From: Galdieria sulphuraria
Taxonomy: Eukaryota > Rhodophyta > Bangiophyceae > Galdieriales > Galdieriaceae
Assembly: GCF_000341285.1 (NCBI RefSeq)
Contig: NW_005178457.1
Span: forward strand, 62,001-126,000
Length of the DNA stretch: 64,000 nt
Reading direction: 5' to 3'
Shown here in pieces: positions 41,965 to 52,978 of this stretch. Positions within the stretch are counted from its first letter, which is position 1; every line of letters starts with the position of its first letter. Position numbers and translations under genes: made by a program. The notes under the pieces are model-generated. The model was not told the DNA's origin. It saw nothing but the letters and a program-made list of their open reading frames with translations, and ran no database searches.

Positions 41965-44704
41965 TTATTGTGCTTTCGTCTGAAATTCTTGAAAACGCAT
42001 CTTTTCTGCCACATTCGCCATGTTTTGTAAAACTTGCCGCAAAATGTATAGTATTCTTTCTGGATCCTTAACGGTTGCAATCATAGTAGACCTTAATACA
42101 GAACGTATAGCAATGATATTATTTTCTAATGGGTCTCTTTCCTTTTCTTCTCGAACCAATACAAAGGAACGTAAATATTCATGATGTGTGGAATTATTAT
42201 TATTCTCAACTGAATGGAACACTGTGGCACAAAGGCAATCCCACGTTAACTTTTCCATTTCTACTACAACTTGCACAAAGTCTTCTTCTATGCATATAGC
42301 CGAAATTCCAACCTAACAACAACAACAACAACAACAACAAATGAATTTGAGAAACTTGCAATTTTTTCTATACAGAGTTCTTACTTTTCGAGCCAATAAC
42401 TGTATTCTGGATACTTGAAATAAACAAGATACAGATGAGGGACATTCACCATAATTATATTTCCAAGTATTTTCAAGCCAATCCATTTCTTTTGTATTCG
42501 TCACTTGTCCCAAAGTTCGATAAGCTGCCATCTAAACTCCTCCATTCATCAACACCCTTCTTGAGATATTCATATGCAACTTACTCTTTCAGATTCAACC
42601 TTTATATATGACTCTGGAATATAACTTGGTAAAGTTACATTCACTTCACAATCTTCAACAACAGGAACCAGTTTTCCTCGAAGTCGATCCAAAGTATTTT
42701 TTAATAGATTCATATACATCTCAAAGCCAATGGAACCAACTTCTCCACTCTGTTCTATTCCAATCAAGCTTCCAGGACCTCGAATTTCCAAGTCACGATT
42801 GGCAACTTCATATCCACTACCTAAGGAACTCAATTGCTCCAATGCCTTTAGACGTTCGGTAGCTTCATTCGTCATTTCTACTTTGGGATCAAATGTGAAA
42901 ATAGCAAATGCCTAAACATAATCAGAAGACTAAAGAAGAGGATTGGTCATTGTTACATTCACATACTTGAACTTTCGAACGACCTACACGTCCACGTATT
43001 TGATATAATTGTGATAAACCAAAACTAGTTGCTCTGTACACAATAATAGTATTCGCATCTGGAATATCCACTCCTGCTTCTATAATACAAGTTGAAATTA
43101 GAATATCATATTCATGAAAACTAAAGGAAAGAATGCGATCTTCGACATCTTTCATAGTTCCATCCGCATATAATATTCGGTAATGAGGAAACTTTTGTTT
43201 TATCAACTGTCCGATTCGATCAATATCGGCTATTCGAGGACAAACAATATAAACCTAATATTCAATACTTTCAATACCATCCATCCATAGAAAACATTCT
43301 GAAGCGGCTTACTTGACCATTTCTTGCGAGTTCCTTTCCAATATGATTATCCACTAAGGGATCATCAAAAGCCAATACAAAATTCTCCACTGCCAATCGC
43401 CCCTTTGGAGGAGTCAATATTAAACTCATATCTCGAATATTACCAACTGCCATATGTAAAGTTCTCGGAATGGGAGTTGCCGACAATGTCAACACATCAA
43501 TAGAAGTAGATATAGTCTTCAAGCGTTCCTTTTGGTTGACTCCCAACCATTGCTCCTCATCAATAATCAAAAGCGAAAGTTTTGCAAATTCTAGTTTGTT
43601 TGACAACAAAGATTGAGTACCAACCAAAACATCAATATGACCCAAACTCAAATCTTGTTGCAATTGTCGTCTCTCTTTCATTCTCTTTGGAAAATGTCTC
43701 GATAACAAAGCAACTTTCACTCCAAAGTCTTCCATTCTATTCTGTAGAGTGCGGTAATGTTGACTTGCTAATACTGTGGTAGGACATATAAAAGCAACTT
43801 GTTTTCCAGCTCTAAAAGCTCTAAATATAGCTTGCATAGCAACTTCCGTCTTTCCAAAGCCAACATCACCACAAACAAGTCGATCCATAGGAGAGTCTCT
43901 TTCACACATATCTCTTCGAATATCTTCGATACAAGCAAGTTGATCGGGAGTCAACTCAAAGGGAAATGACTTGATAAAGTTGGCTTGTAATATATCATCT
44001 GCAGGATATCTAGGACGTTTTTGTTCTGCTCGAATGGCATACAATTTGACAATATCCACTGCAAGTTTATCGATGGAAACAAGTGCCTTTTTCTTCCTCT
44101 TTTCCCAACTCGAGCTCTTTCGCAAACTATCGAGTCGAGGTGCTCTTACTCTTTGTACAGCTACAGATTCTCTGGAACGAAAGCGATGTATTTCGTTGGC
44201 TCTTTCTACTGGAATATTCAACTTTCCGTCTCTATACTGAACAATAAAATATTCTCGATAGATGGTATTATCTTTAGACTTGTATTCCGTTCCTTTGAAT
44301 ATTCCTACACCAAATTTCATATGCACAACATAATCTCCGGGTAAGATGGATAGTCCAGGGGTTGCTCGATCAGCTTCCATCTGTTTCCACGATAGAGGTT
44401 CCACTTTTAGATGGGCATCTATCTTTGTTTCTATATTCTGTATCGCCCCATTTGCTTTGTCGTGAGAGTCATAGACAGTTGTATGATGTTTTTCATTGTG
44501 AACATTTTGCATATACAAATCAAAAGTCGTTTTGTTAGGCAACTTGGGGAAGCCGCTTTTGTATCGAACTACGTTACAACGGGAACAGTGAGAACGTCTG
44601 GAAAACTTTTCTTTCTCAAAAGGAAGCATAGGAAACTTGCCGCCATTATGATAAAGTATAAAACCAAAGATGATGGTTTCCTTATTCAACCACCAACTAT
44701 TCAT
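41965..44704 (-). CDS. mfd: Bacterial-type transcription-repair coupling factor Mfd, UvrB-homology part absent
   Basis: Five exons (43313-44704, 42967-43254, 42585-42911, 42385-42531, 41965-42312) give 833 residues. There is an N-terminal basic region that may be a plastid transit peptide, then the RNA-polymerase-interaction domain GDYVVHMKFGVGIFKGTEY, and the SF2 translocase: FELTPDQLACIEDI, Walker A GDVGFGKTEVAMQA, FICPTTVLASQH, LLIIDEEQWLGV, LSATPIPRTLHMA, STCIIEAGVDIPDAN and YQIRGRVGRS. The C-terminal TRCF (D7) domain is present. The bacterial N-terminal UvrB-like module (~300 residues) is missing, so it could move stalled plastid polymerase but probably not recruit UvrA in the bacterial manner. 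Met26 is an alternative start. Confidence 0.92.
42315..42340. repeat. (AAC)n trinucleotide repeat forming the 3' end of an Mfd intron
   Basis: On the gene strand this is (TTG)8-9 running directly into the acceptor TTAG at 42313, replacing the usual polypyrimidine tract of Mfd intron 4 (42313-42384). Confidence 0.85.
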
Positions 44705-45452
44705 TCAGGTCTTCAACAGTATCGTTTAACAATGATAATACGATTCATATTCTCTCTTCATTCAATTCATTTTACAAAACAAAAAAAACTAATTCTTTTC
44801 ATTCTCTTCACTTGGGAAAGCAAACGAAATAAGTATAAGTAAAAGAATTCTCACATTTCGTCTTTGTGTAAAATATAAAACGTCTCTTTCCGATACTATG
44901 TTGAGAATACAAGTGATAATGTCATCAGTTTCAAATCAACAACACTCAAGAATGGTCAAAGACAGTATTTCACTGAAAGTATTCTTGAAATGACTGCACT
45001 TCACAATACGAAGAGAATTGTAAGAAAATTCAAAAGCCAAGGGATGAAGTATATCGATATCGTTTAGAAATGTTTTTTAATGGTCTTTGTCATGAATAAG
45101 AATTTCCTACCTATTTACCTTATATGTTAACTTTATTGACTCCAGAGGTCTCCACCTTTGTGGAAAATGATCAACTATTTGGTTCGCTTTCATTCCCATT
45201 AGAGTTCAAAATATATCTAATGATATTGCAGTTTCTTAATATTCATCCTTCCATGATGATATAAAATTACTGTTTCAGTGTTTGAAAAGAATACGTTCCA
45301 GTTATAGACAAAATACATTCTATAATAGGTAACCAAGAAGAATGTAAGGAAATTGTTTTATTTTTTCAAGGTTTCTAACACACTTTTCTATTTTCATTAC
45401 TTGTTTTATTCATTGGTGGGGGAATTAGTTGGATTATTATTGGAGAGTCGCC
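44705..45452. other. Divergent intergenic region, Mfd / QCR6
   Basis: 748 bp, one of the longest gaps in the window. It holds the two promoters. Reading frames here are short and stop-rich, and I saw no tRNA-like fold, repeat or conserved element. Confidence 0.4.
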
Positions 45453-45768
45453 ATGTCCGAAGAAGAGCCAGTGGATAAGAAACCCGAAATAGAAGAATCT
45501 TGTCAACCACATTGCTCTCACGTACGAGGCTTCATTCAAAAAGGTTTTATCAATAACCTTGGATTGTTAGGAATGGGCGGAATATCGAGCTTGTGTCAAA
45601 CGAATCGAAAATGATACAACTGGAGAAGCTCACTGTACTGGACAATACTTGGACTTTTGGCGTTGTGTAGATCACTGCGTAAGCAAAAACTATTGTCCAA
45701 GTGTTCCGCTTTTGACTTGTTCTTGTTTTCGTTAGGCTGCGAAGAAAATATTCCAGACTTTGAAGTGA
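45453..45768 (+). CDS. QCR6: Cytochrome bc1 complex hinge protein QCR6/UQCRH
   Basis: Acidic subunit of respiratory complex III on the intermembrane side, next to cytochrome c1. Three short exons (45453-45521, 45571-45678, 45736-45768) give 69 residues. The protein has an acidic start (SEEEPVDKKPEIEE), then CQPHCSH joined by splicing to EWAEYRACVKRIEND, HCTGQYLDFWRCVDHC, and AAKKIFQTLK. The CxxxC / twin-Cys helical hairpin is exactly the UQCRH pattern. Choosing the donor at 45522 rather than a later GT keeps the usual spacing between the two helices. Confidence 0.92.
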
Positions 45769-45936
45769 GGTCAAAGCTTGGTTGTCTAACCTTGATCTTT
45801 TGTCATAAAAGAACAATATTCAATAAATAAAAGTCAAAATAGAACAAGCAAATAATATTTTCCTGTAAAACTACTCATATGCACTTTTATAACACACAAA
45901 TATAACAAAACAAACATCCAAACCAACGCTTCCTTT

Positions 45937-46512
45937 CTAAGATATATGTACATTCGGAGGTATCAAAAGAGTTTCTATTACTTGGATCTCTGAAGAACCT
46001 GCTGCAACGTCTTCTTCAATCACGGGAATATCATTCACAAAAGCTCCTATTCGGGAACAAAAATTATTCAAAAGCTCTCAATTTACGCAATTGTACAACT
46101 TACCTGTGGAGTTTTTAACAAGTGTCAAATTGGGCCCTAACATTGATGGAAAGTGATGAGTTCCGCTACTTAAGGAAGCAACAGAAATAGATTCATTGAC
46201 AGTTCCATATAATAATAGCTGTTTCAACAAGGTATGATTTTGCAACAGTTGTAAGGCTTGAATAGCACCTATATTAAGGTCTGACAGTGTGTTCATCAAA
46301 CCAGTATTATTGGGAGTGAAGACTGTCTCAGTAGCTGAAGGGTTGTTGTAGAGACTTAATATGCCTGCTTCTGAAGCCCCATCAATAATATCTGAAAAGT
46401 CACCCTTTGCTTTTAATACACTTTCAATAGTTGTAGCACCGTTTACAAAAGCAATACAAAATAAAAAGCAATAAAGTAAACACAAACTACGGACTTGACA
46501 GATGGCTTTCAT
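45937..46512 (-). CDS. Secreted fasciclin (FAS1) domain protein
   Basis: Two exons (46104-46512, 45937-46046) give 172 residues. A clear signal peptide (LCLLYCFLFCIAFVNG) precedes a single FAS1 domain: FSDIIDGASEAGILSLY, ETVFTPNNTGL (the H1-like F-x-P-xN box), LLKQLLLYGTVNES in place of the canonical LxxHxV box, and GAFVNDIPVIEED after the splice. Several N-glycosylation sites occur in the first exon. FAS1 proteins mediate adhesion at the cell surface or wall. The end (LLIPPNVHIS) is the usual vlxP box, with no GPI signal or membrane span, so the protein is probably released or wall-bound. Confidence 0.85.
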
Positions 46513-46607
46513 ATTTTCCAAAAATGCAAAATAATCATTTCTTTGTCCAATGCATTGCTATTTTTGGCTTCCAGAAGAGAGCGATGGCGACGATTCACTT
46601 CAACGTT

Positions 46608-48833
46608 TCATGATTCGGTAATCTTTCTACTATCTCCCATTTGACTTGCGGAATAAGAACATGTGCCTTTTTCTTCATCTGTAAACTCTTCTACGGTTTC
46701 TGGACATGGAGCAGTATAATATGGACCATTCTTACAGGCACTCAAAGTAACAAACTCCTCTCCAAGGTCTTCCTGTAGTTGTGCTATTTGAACATCCAAA
46801 GGCATAATATATTCTTGAATATGTTCTATCAAAAACTGAGCTCCTTGTAAACTCAATGCATAAGCCGATGTACCCCAACTGCTACAAGCAATAGTTATCG
46901 CATTGGAATCTGTAGAATTGTCTTCCAAATACCACACTTTCTCAAGTTGGATATTTCCCAAGGCATGTCTACGAAAGAATATCCAATGCCAAGGTTTTTG
47001 GTGTACTTTGGAACCCATCTCTACTGCTTTCATAATAGAAGGTAATCTTTCTATACCTTCCTTTGTAAAGAATACATCGTCTTCCAATATCAGGACGACT
47101 GGATACTGGTGTTTCAATATATCATTCCATATTCTCATATGTGAGTAAGTACAGGCTACTTGTCCTGTTGTAACAGAACTTGAAAATCCAGCAACTTTTG
47201 CATGAGAAATAGAAACAGGAGGATTGTCAAGAGTAAACTCGGAGAAATCGGTAGCTGGAAACCGAGTCAATGGAAAATGAAATGAAGCAGCTTTTTCTTG
47301 CATCAACTGCCAACGTTCTGAACAACTATTTCGATTCAATACATAAATATGAGAAAAAGGAATTGTCTCTGATGGAATATGATTGGCTTGTGAAGAAGAT
47401 TCTACAATGGACCATGAGGATGATACTTGTGCATTTCCAAGTTGAGGTCGTAATGGAGTTGCATACTTCATATAGGACATTAACAATTCTTCACTGCTTG
47501 GTGACATTTGAATACTGTCATCCGATAGTTGGCAAATACCAGCATCGTCTACATTTCCCAAACGACTCCAAAAACCTTCTCCATTACAACCCAAATCATT
47601 TGCCACATCCTCATAAGTAACTATTTTATGTAAAGACTTGGCCCTTTGCACTAAATTCCACAGTCTTTCAAATACAAAAGGAACTATAGTGAAATTTCCA
47701 ACTACTTGTTGATCAAAGCCATGAAATGAAATAGGTCGACCATCACCACTTCGCCTATTTCGCCACCAAGGAGAACGATCACTATCTGACAACGGATGAA
47801 AAATACTTTCAGAGGCAAATCTTTGAATACAAAAATAAAGACGCTGAGAACCACAAGAAGTGCAAACATCTTTGGTAGCCACTTCACATTCTTCCAAATG
47901 AGGTCTCAAATGTTCTACCAGCCTTCGAGATAATACAATAAAACCTCCCTGAGGTATCCAAGGACAGTTTCTACAAAATACATCTTTGCACATTTTAAAA
48001 GTTCCGTTGCCATGTCCACTTTCTCCATGCAAAGTGCACCATTCATTTCCACCTTTTACATGAACATCTCTTAATAACTCACTTAAGGGTCCACTATCGC
48101 CATTATCGATACGAACATATTCTGCAAAACCCATATATATCATCTGTCTATATCCATCAAAATTCTTCAAATATTCTTCTAATCTATCATGAAACAAAAA
48201 TGTATCATCGTCTACAAGAACTATCCACTCGTGTTCTCTATCCGATGTTTCATTCTGCAATAGTCTATCACAGGCAACTCGTAGCCTTACCAAGTGACTC
48301 CAAGCGTTGAAGAAATCTATATTCTTCTCCCGATTTAAATCTGCAGGTCGAACAACTACTATGGGAGCACTTGGAAGTCTTTGATTAGCTACCAACAGTC
48401 CTTTTGAAGGTATATCAACTTTATCAGAAATCCCATCTACTTTTTCCGTAAAGAATAACACATTCTTTGGATGAAGAACAGATGCCCAAGTATTCCAAAC
48501 TGCAGGTCCTCTAGATTCTATTGTTTTGTGACCAGACAAGATCAGATAAAGCAATGAAGAACCTTGGGCCTCCGAGTCAGCAACATCAAAACTCTTCGAA
48601 CTATCAACAAAGGTCCAGTTGTTGTCGAGTTCCCCATTGTCACGGACTATGGTTGACTCTTGTAAAGTAAAACTACTCCAACGACGACCAACAACAACGT
48701 AACAAACAAATAGGAACAAAACGCAACTTCCCAATAGAAATAACTTTCTCTTCTTTCGACTCCATCTTCTTCTCCATTTCAAGGTCACCGGAAGAATATG
48801 AGGCTTGAAACTTTTAGCTTTTTTTGACAACAT
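46608..48833 (-). CDS. Two-domain type II glycosyltransferase: Fringe-like (GT31/DUF604) plus GT25
   Basis: A single exon of 741 residues. The topology is a basic cytosolic head (RRRWSRKKRK), one signal anchor (about residues 30-50) and a lumenal remainder, as for Golgi enzymes. Domain 1 (about residues 80-390) is Fringe-like: HEWIVLVDDDTFLFHDRLEE with the DDD metal motif, MIYMGFAEYV, CPWIPQGGFIVLSRRL, and a Cys-rich segment. Domain 2 (about residues 490-720) is GT25: FSHIYVLNRNSCSERWQLM, VACTYSHMRIWNDIL, VVLILEDDVFF, and SSWGTSAYALSLQGAQFLI with MPLDVQIAQ. Both nucleotide-sugar metal motifs are intact, so the protein may add two sugars in sequence. Sugar donors and acceptor are not determinable. 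A linkage of these two families is unusual in my knowledge. Confidence 0.82.
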   Translation of the reverse strand: MLSKKAKSFKPHILPVTLKWRRRWSRKKRKLFLLGSCVLFLFVCYVVVGRRWSSFTLQESTIVRDNGELDNNWTFVDSSKSFDVADSEAQGSSLLYLILSGHKTIESRGPAVWNTWASVLHPKNVLFFTEKVDGISDKVDIPSKGLLVANQRLPSAPIVVVRPADLNREKNIDFFNAWSHLVRLRVACDRLLQNETSDREHEWIVLVDDDTFLFHDRLEEYLKNFDGYRQMIYMGFAEYVRIDNGDSGPLSELLRDVHVKGGNEWCTLHGESGHGNGTFKMCKDVFCRNCPWIPQGGFIVLSRRLVEHLRPHLEECEVATKDVCTSCGSQRLYFCIQRFASESIFHPLSDSDRSPWWRNRRSGDGRPISFHGFDQQVVGNFTIVPFVFERLWNLVQRAKSLHKIVTYEDVANDLGCNGEGFWSRLGNVDDAGICQLSDDSIQMSPSSEELLMSYMKYATPLRPQLGNAQVSSSWSIVESSSQANHIPSETIPFSHIYVLNRNSCSERWQLMQEKAASFHFPLTRFPATDFSEFTLDNPPVSISHAKVAGFSSSVTTGQVACTYSHMRIWNDILKHQYPVVLILEDDVFFTKEGIERLPSIMKAVEMGSKVHQKPWHWIFFRRHALGNIQLEKVWYLEDNSTDSNAITIACSSWGTSAYALSLQGAQFLIEHIQEYIMPLDVQIAQLQEDLGEEFVTLSACKNGPYYTAPCPETVEEFTDEEKGTCSYSASQMGDSRKITES

Positions 48834-49596
48834 GTTTCATATTCACTATTGGACAATTGACCAGTTCCTAAAAATACAATTCTATTGAACAATTGTACTG
48901 TTCCTTCATTTCATTTTCTTTGAAGGATTTCAGGATATTATATTATGAGATGATCGTTGTTGAAAGAATACATTAACAACAACATTCGAATTGAAACAAA
49001 GCTTATCATTTTAGGATGAACACATATTTATCACTTCCTCTATAGGCATCTTCTCAAAGTAGGAAAGAAAGATTCAAAACAATTTGATAAAGTAAGTACA
49101 ATCAACAAGTGCCATATAAGAACGACTGAATTACTGATAGTATTTATAATCTATCTTTCATAAAGCAATGGAATTGTAAGCACTCAAGTAAAACATGCAA
49201 AATGATATCATTGAAATTCCACAGAACATAGTTTCTATAAGGCTTTGATTCTCATATGTTCACTAAATATAGACATTGTATAGAAAATGTTAAAAAACTT
49301 TTCTAAACAAATGCGATATCCAAAAATGACTGCTACTTACTTGAGTTCAATTTCATTTATGGATGATGAGAAAATTTCACTTGAGGTATTCCATATCTAT
49401 AGAAATATCCTTAAGAGTGTCTTTATCCTTTTAACAGTTTCTCTTTCTTCCCTTGTAGAATATCAGGGCTTGTTTACGTCACTTGAATATTGCAATGGTT
49501 GAATAGACTCCAAGATAAAACAAACAATTGCCAGATAAGCATACAAAATATGTCGCTTCAAGAAAACTTGTGATGACTGAATATTGCGTGATAATC
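48834..49596. other. Intergenic region, glycosyltransferase promoter
   Basis: 763 bp between two minus-strand genes. A plus-strand frame (49287-49502, or spliced across 49386-49459) gives a short peptide with KISLENIRACLR, faintly like the first helix of chorismate mutase, but it ends at once and I do not call it. No tRNA or repeat was seen. Confidence 0.35.
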
Positions 49597-50613
49597 TTAT
49601 ATTCTTTCTTTCCTTCCTTTGGCGATGAGTTTCCCAAATAGCAACTTGGGTGTCGCTTCTGTCGAAGGATTTTCCAGAATGACTACACCTGAATTTGTTG
49701 GAAGTGGTTCAATCAAAGTAGTAACAAAACCGCAGGAGCCGCATTGAACACGTTGTGGAGAACCTTGAAACAAAAGTCGAATACCACATTTACGACAAAT
49801 ACAATGACGTGTAGGTCTAGATCGATCAACGTTAGAAGAATCCAAACTGTTTGTAGCAGTGGCAATATCATTTGCTCCGGAATAGGAATTGGACAAACTT
49901 CTTTGTATGTGAGAGGAAGTCGATCTTTGATTCGATGGTGTGCCAGTACGACTAGTGCTACTTGTAGAAGACATAGCAGAAGATAACATATTTCGAGGAG
50001 TCATAACAGTAATAGTACCACAACCTCCACAACGAACACTCGTCGCTCCAGAAGGAAATATAATAAAGCGATTGCAACCATAACAAGTTCCAATACTATG
50101 AGACTGCAATAACAAATCAACAGAAGGAACTCCATTTTCACCCAATGATAATAAAGAACGACAATCTATAAAAAGTATTGAGAATACTTTATAAAGAAGC
50201 CAAGCTTAATAATACGTACTTCCACACTGAATAAGTCCATAACTCCTTTGAACCAATAATAATACGCCACAAAAGGGACATATACAACGAATAGGAGTTG
50301 AGTGACTTCTATAAAAGTTTCTCGGAGCATCCGGAGTAAATACGTTTGTTCTATCTTCTCTTACGTTAGTTCGAGAAATATTAGACCTTTCGTTAGGGTT
50401 GTGATGAAACGTATCGGTTGAATATGCAACTGGAAGCATATTCCTTTGGCCATTTTCGTTTCCACTAGGGAAGGAGTATATAGCTTCTCCCTGACCAAGA
50501 TTAGATATTTGTTCAGAACGTTGTCTTGAGTTGAGAGAAGAAGCCACAGGTAAAGAAGCATGAATATGTGAATGTGCAACAGGAAGGCCATCATCCTCTT
50601 CCGTATTATTCAT
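49597..50613 (-). CDS. LSD1-type zinc-finger protein with three fingers
   Basis: Two exons (50220-50613, 49597-50165) give 320 residues. Three zf-LSD1 motifs with CxxC...CxxC spacing are seen: CPFCGVLLLVQ...QCGNC (completed by the splice), CYGCNRFIIFPSGATSVRCGGC and CRKCGIRLLFQ...VQCGSC. In plants LSD1 and LOL proteins restrain cell death and bind metacaspases or bZIP factors through these fingers. The rest is Ser/Thr/Asn-rich and disordered. The 50-nt-class intron lies within the first finger. Its ATG is 40 bp from the divergent fluoride exporter ATG. Confidence 0.85.
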
Positions 50614-50653
50614 AAATACACATTTCTACTGATTGTGTGTGTGTACAACTTAT

Positions 50654-52436
50654 ATGAGCGAAGATCATCAAACAGCGAGTACTTCATTAGTGGACGACTT
50701 TGAGGAAAGATATGCTGTGGATGGAATAGAAGAAGAATTGTATCGTCAAGGAGAACATTACTCTCCCATATTAACTCCAGCTTCCATCTCTAATAAGCCT
50801 TCTCCTTATCATATCAAAGCTTATGGCTTTACCAATCACTGGTTGGAACACTTATTAAGAGATGTTTTGATGCTTTCCTTATTTTCCGTTTTTGGAGTAT
50901 TAACTCGAATTGGACTTTCTCTTTTATTTGGTCCTGAACACGCAGACGTGACTTCAAAGACTGGAGCTTTATTTTATGACTTGCCACCTAATGCTGTCGG
51001 TTCCTTTTTTATGGGTATATTTGTTGCTGGCAAGTCATATATACCAAGTCAATCAGCACCTACAATATATTTATCTTTTACTACGGGTTATATGGGTTCT
51101 GTGACAAGTAAGTGCTGCATTGGAGAGACCAAAAGTGTTGTTAACGTTTGATGATCATATTTAGCTTTTGCTTCCTGGAATCAACAAGCGGTAGAAATGT
51201 TTGCTGGTGGAAACAAAGTTGCAGCACTTTTTGAGTTAGTCATTGGTGTAGAATTGTGCTATTTTTCGTTTATGATGGGTCTCCATAGTGAACTGGCTTT
51301 GAAAGGCTTTGTTCGTAACTATCTTAGAACACTAGTCAATCGAGGCTTGGTAGGAAATCATATTGAAAAGCAAAATCATGAAGAACATTTTGAACAACAA
51401 GAAACTTCACAAGGAAATGGTGTAGAATCCACCTGGACTCCTCATGTTGATGATACTCAAAGAGACTCTTCCATGTTTGGTTCCATTTCCAGAACAAGTT
51501 TGGAGAATCATCTCGAGGAAATTCAGAGAGAGCTAAGTAGTCGAAAGCATAGAACATCCAGTTCTCGTCGTACAAGTACTTCCGATGACTTTCTTGGTTA
51601 TCTTGCTGTCCAGTTGAATTCCGTTATTGAGAGAATGGGTAGAAAAACATTTTCAGATGAACGATATGAAAGAAGACAACAGCAAGACAACTCCAAAGAT
51701 ATTCAGCAACATACACCAAAGCTAAATTCACAAGTTACGAAGCCTAGCCAAGCAACTACTCAAGAGGATCAAAGGTTTTCGAACAAGTTAATTTTGTTCT
51801 TAGGTTTCATACTTTTTGGTAATGATAAGTTGCTTTGATAGATTTATTTTCATTTATTTTTTTAGTCGTTGTTTATGGTGGTTTTATAAGTGCAGCTGTG
51901 GTAGATACAGATAGACAAAGAAGAAGCTATTGGTTTGCTTGTATATTCGGTCCATTTGGTACTGTTCGTTTGAAAACTTTGGATATCCTATTGAGATAAG
52001 CTTTTCGAGGTGCCATTTCTCGTTGGCAATTGGCAGCTTTGAATCGAAATGTTGTATGGTTTCCGAAGGGTACTTTTATTACGAATATGATAGCAAGTGC
52101 ATTTGATGCTGTAAGTTGAGAGAATTTTTATTTTGTTCATCCTTTGAACATGAAATATAGGCTTTTGCAGCTATTCTACTTTATCATGATGAATATTGGT
52201 CTTTTGTTATACTTCATGGTCTGTCTTTAGGCTTTTGTGGTGATATGAGCACTGTGTCTACTTTTGTTGGAGAAATGTATTCAATAGTCAAGTAAGTTGT
52301 TTGGGGAATAATATATCCACAAAAGTAATCATTTGTGTCAAGGTTGCATCATAAGTACTTGTATGTTTCTATATCTGTCATTTTGGGTCAAGTTATTGGT
52401 TTGTTGATTTATGGAATACCTTATTGGATAAAGTAA
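50654..52436 (+). CDS. FEX1: Fluoride exporter FEX (CrcB/Fluc, two-domain)
   Basis: Plasma-membrane channel that expels fluoride, which enters as HF in acid. Six exons (50654-51107, 51165-51818, 51866-51967, 52010-52110, 52161-52291, 52343-52436) give 511 residues. Domain 1 includes LFSVFGVLTRIGLSLL, PNAVGSFFMGIFV and TTGYMGSVTTFASWNQQAVE, the Fluc TxGxxGsxTTFSSW signature. Domain 2 has FGPFGTVRAISRWQL, FPKGTFITNMIA and GLSLGFCGDMSTVSTFVGEM. Between them is a ~150-residue hydrophilic insert, Ser/Gln/Arg-rich, longer than in fungal FEX. A fluoride exporter is apt for an acidophile. Exon 3/4 uses an unusual donor (GTTTGA) chosen to keep the frame. Confidence 0.9.
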
Positions 52437-52531
52437 CCATTCCAACCTCCCATTGGATACAACGAAATAGACGGTCATTCCTTCTTTATTTATCCCAACT
52501 AACGTTCTCCATTCCTACTCTCAAAAGTGTT

Positions 52532-52978
52532 TTAACGAAGTCGAACAATAATTCTTCCTTTTGTGATATCATATGGTGATATTTCTACCTTGACCCTATC
52601 TCCTTCTAGGATTCGAATGAGATTCTTTCGAAGCTTTCCGGCAATATGTGCCAAGATAACAGAGCCATTTTCTAACTCTACTCGGAATACTGCGTTGGGC
52701 AACGTATCTATAACTTTTCCTTCAGCTTCCAACATATCCTTTTTCACCTTTGCTGCCATCCACAAGAAGAAACTTTTGGAAAGAGTCGGACGTGTACTGA
52801 GTGTTACCTTTGTACACAATATCGCTCTACGCGTTATAGATTGACAAAAGAAACGCTCCTTGCCAGAACAACAACCAACCACACGTGGTTTTTTTATCTT
52901 TGTATAGGAACAATCCAAATAGGAAAAGGATAAGCTTGTGAATCCCAACAACATGCTGATCGTATTATTTCTTACCAT
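52532..52978 (-). CDS. infA: Translation initiation factor IF-1, organelle-targeted
   Basis: A single exon of 148 residues. The C-terminal ~75 residues are a complete bacterial-type IF-1: [59 protein letters not shown] and IIVRLR. The preceding ~73 residues are Ser/Thr/Arg/Cys-rich with few acidic residues, a transit peptide. IF-1 binds the A site of the 30S subunit with IF-2 and IF-3; the gene is probably the plastid factor encoded in the nucleus, though a mitochondrial role cannot be excluded. It is convergent with the fluoride exporter (95 bp). Confidence 0.92.
   Translation of the reverse strand: MVRNNTISMLLGFTSLSFSYLDCSYTKIKKPRVVGCCSGKERFFCQSITRRAILCTKVTLSTRPTLSKSFFLWMAAKVKKDMLEAEGKVIDTLPNAVFRVELENGSVILAHIAGKLRKNLIRILEGDRVKVEISPYDITKGRIIVRLR

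Noticed and set aside
44411-44842. Long plus-strand open frame opposite the first Mfd exon
   Set aside because: It mirrors a well-supported coding exon on the other strand and shows no family resemblance.
45522-45570. A 27-nt intron in QCR6 starting at a later GT
   Set aside because: It breaks the frame; the donor at 45522 keeps both frame and the spacing of the Cys helices.
49287-49502. Peptide faintly like the first helix of chorismate mutase (KISLENIRACLR)
   Set aside because: The likeness is about ten residues, the frame stops immediately and no further mutase motifs follow.
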